From NCBI GenBank assembly GCA_023488945.1, contig JAMDBZ010000003.1, forward strand, positions 1-5,935: a stretch of 5,935 nucleotides of DNA, in the 5' to 3' direction. The position numbers were made by a program, and so were the translations under genes. Under the pieces are notes generated by a model. That model had not been told where the DNA came from and did not search any database. It was given only the letters and a program-made list of their open reading frames with translations. The stretch comes from Deltaproteobacteria bacterium (lineage in GTDB: Bacteria; Desulfobacterota_E; Deferrimicrobia; Deferrimicrobiales; Deferrimicrobiaceae). Shown in pieces: positions 4,669 to 5,935 of the stretch. Numbering within the stretch: position 1 is the first letter of the stretch; every line of letters starts with the position of its first letter.

Positions 4669-5935
4669 GATCCTCCCTGCTCCTCCCCGTCGCCTTCCTC
4701 CGACGGCTCGTCGGGGATCTCCCGTTCCCCGCCGGCCGCGGCTTTCCGGGGCGCGGGGCGGATCTCCACGAGGGACGCCCCTTCGAACTCCCGGAGGAGG
4801 TCGACCAGGAGCGGGTCCGCGAGCGCTTTCTTCCGCAACGCCTCCCCGCTCATCGCTTCGGCGTCAGCCGCCGGGCTTTTTTTTTCTCCCGCTTCCAGCC
4901 GGACGGCGAGCTTCCCGCCCGCCGCCTCCTCGACAGCCTGGACGAGGAACGGCCACTTGTCCTCGTCGCGGAGCCGATCGAGGACGAGCTGGTGGGGGCA
5001 GGAGACGAGGAATTCGTTTCCCTCGCGGCGCCCCGTCATCTGGAAGAGCAGCCCCAGCAGGAGCGTCTTCTTCTTCGCCCGGAGGATCTGCTGGACCTTC
5101 TCCCACAGGTCGCCTTCCGCACCGCGGGCGGGCGGAGCCGCGGGCCTCGACGCGTGCGTGGTCCGGGGACCCGGAGCGGCCGCGGAGGCGGACGGGATGG
5201 GGACGGGCGGGACGGCCGGCGCTCCCCTGCCGGCCTTCGCCGCGGGCGCCTCGCCCCGCTCGAGCGCCTCCACCGGCAGGAGCGCCGGGGCGTTCACCAG
5301 CCGCAGGAGGAGCAGCTCGAACCCCAGCCGCGGGAACTCGGTGGCCAGCACGTCCTTTTCGGACCGGAAGGCCACATCGAGGAGGAACATCCACTCCTCG
5401 CGGCTTTTGAGGGCGGCCAGATCCTTCATCCGCGCGAGGGACGAAGGCGCGTGCCGGTAGAGGAGCTCCTCGTTGCCGGTGAACAAAAGGACCGCCGCGT
5501 CCCGCAGGACGTCGACGAGGGACAGGAAGAGGAACTTGAGGTCCGCCCCCCGCGCCAGGAGCGCGGAGAAGCGGGAAAAGGCGGCCTCCGCCCCGTCCGC
5601 CGCCACCGCCCGGACGAGATCGACCGCCGCGTCGAGGCCGACCAGCCCCAGCATCTCCTCCACGAGCGCGGCCGTGACCGCCCCGTCCCCCAGGACCGCC
5701 GCCTGCTCGAGGATCGACTGGCCGTCCCGCATCGAGCCGAAAGCGCACCGGGCGAGAAGCCGCAGCGCGTCCTCCTCGGCGCGGATCCCTTCGGCCCCGG
5801 CGATCTCCCGGAGCCGCGCGAAAATCTCCTCCTCGGTGAGCATCCGGAAGTCGAACCGCTGGACGCGGGAGAGGATGGTTTCGGGGATCCGGTTCGGCTC
5901 CGTCGTGGCGAAGACGAAGACGACGTGGGGCGGAT
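4665..5935 (-). CDS. dnaX: DNA polymerase III subunit tau/gamma, C-terminal part (5' end outside the window)
   Basis: DnaX is the ATPase core of the replication clamp loader; the long form (tau) also ties polymerase to helicase. The visible 422 codons run off the right edge, so the Walker A and zinc motifs are missing from view. The frame opens with PPHVVFVFATTEP (sensor 1 region) and ILSRVQRFDFR, which keeps the arginine finger but has Val in place of the usual Cys of the SRC motif. AAA+ lid and collar helices follow (LLARCAFGSMRDGQSILEQ and after). A linker rich in Ala and Pro comes next, around visible residues 205-260, then a C-terminal tau domain beginning LWEKVQQILRAKKKT. The internal ATG at 5841-5843 is not the start, because the homologous sequence continues upstream of it. 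The gene ends in an ATGA overlap with ebfC. A nine-A run near visible residue 352 probably allows a shortened gamma form, described separately. Confidence 0.97.
   Translation of the reverse strand, partial: PPHVVFVFATTEPNRIPETILSRVQRFDFRMLTEEEIFARLREIAGAEGIRAEEDALRLLARCAFGSMRDGQSILEQAAVLGDGAVTAALVEEMLGLVGLDAAVDLVRAVAADGAEAAFSRFSALLARGADLKFLFLSLVDVLRDAAVLLFTGNEELLYRHAPSSLARMKDLAALKSREEWMFLLDVAFRSEKDVLATEFPRLGFELLLLRLVNAPALLPVEALERGEAPAAKAGRGAPAVPPVPIPSASAAAPGPRTTHASRPAAPPARGAEGDLWEKVQQILRAKKKTLLLGLLFQMTGRREGNEFLVSCPHQLVLDRLRDEDKWPFLVQAVEEAAGGKLAVRLEAGEKKSPAADAEAMSGEALRKKALADPLLVDLLREFEGASLVEIRPAPRKAAAGGEREIPDEPSEEGDGEEQGGS
4850..4886 (-). promoter_or_regulatory. Probable programmed slippage/frameshift site in dnaX (A9 run, hairpin, out-of-frame stops)
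   Basis: In the dnaX coding strand nine consecutive A (4885-4877) are read GAA AAA AAA AGC, giving Glu-Lys-Lys-Ser. A -1 shift, or one extra A in the mRNA, reads on as Lys-Pro-Gly-Gly and stops at TGA (4864-4866). Loss of one A gives a different frame that stops at TGA (4850-4852). A 5-bp hairpin, CGGCG and CGCCG with loop GCTGA (4873-4859), starts 3 nt after the A run, and the first stop lies in its loop. The zero frame continues 70 residues beyond the second Lys, so the short product would lack the last 66-70 residues of tau. In Thermus thermophilus dnaX an A9 run makes gamma by transcriptional slippage, and in E. coli an A-rich heptamer does so by ribosomal frameshifting. The equivalence here is inference. 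Confidence 0.72.

Noticed and set aside
4859..4885. On the plus strand the small hairpin followed by nine T looks like a rho-independent terminator
   Set aside because: The stem is only 5 bp, it lies inside dnaX and no plus-strand gene ends there. The T run is better explained as the complement of the A9 slippery site.
4039..5460. Two long overlapping plus-strand frames (473 and 452 codons) across recR, ebfC and dnaX
   Set aside because: They span three firmly identified minus-strand genes, and their translations are Ser/Arg/Pro/Ala-rich noise.
4864..5748. The 294-codon minus-strand frame overlapping dnaX as a separate gene
   Set aside because: Its body is Gly/Arg-rich out-of-frame sequence. 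Only its last codons matter, as the -1 frame tail (KPGG-stop) after the A9 run.
1..5935. CRISPR array, tRNA or rRNA genes, or a defence or secretion system
   Set aside because: No regularly spaced direct repeats, no cloverleaf or rRNA signature was seen, and the strand is filled by five identified housekeeping and metabolic genes.

Overview
The window is GC-rich bacterial DNA dominated by one tightly packed minus-strand gene block. Read right to left (the direction of transcription) it is: the 3' part of dnaX (clamp-loader tau/gamma subunit, start beyond the right edge), ebfC/ybaB (nucleoid-associated protein), recR (recombination mediator), a fused gamma-delta subunit of a 2-oxoacid:ferredoxin oxidoreductase, and a fused alpha-beta subunit of the same enzyme. 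A strong rho-independent terminator closes the block at 304-340. dnaX and ebfC overlap by an ATGA, ebfC and recR are 3 bp apart, recR and gamma-delta are 77 bp apart, and gamma-delta and alpha-beta are 26 bp apart, so at least the first three and the last two look co-transcribed.

The order dnaX-ebfC-recR followed by a pyruvate:ferredoxin oxidoreductase matches, from memory, the arrangement in Geobacter and related Desulfuromonadales. There the oxidoreductase is one long chain; here it is two polypeptides. This, with the high GC, suggests a chromosomal segment of an anaerobic deltaproteobacterium-like organism (Desulfuromonadota or a relative). The taxonomic call is inference only. Functionally, dnaX, ebfC and recR serve replication and repair. 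The oxidoreductase links CoA-dependent oxidative decarboxylation of a 2-oxoacid (most likely pyruvate) to ferredoxin reduction, or runs in the reverse, CO2-fixing direction.

The left edge (1-303) is different. It holds the last 36 codons of a plus-strand gene, possibly a transposase tail, then about 190 bp without a credible gene. That stretch contains a long imperfect dyad (141-255, centred near 197-198) with the look of a dispersed hairpin-type repeat.

The most notable feature is in dnaX: a run of nine A residues in the coding strand (4877-4885), very unusual in such GC-rich sequence. Slipping there in either direction meets a stop codon quickly (KPGG-stop in the -1 frame), and a small hairpin follows at once. 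This is the arrangement expected for programmed slippage or frameshifting that makes a shorter gamma-like DnaX beside full-length tau. It closely resembles the A9 site known from Thermus thermophilus dnaX.
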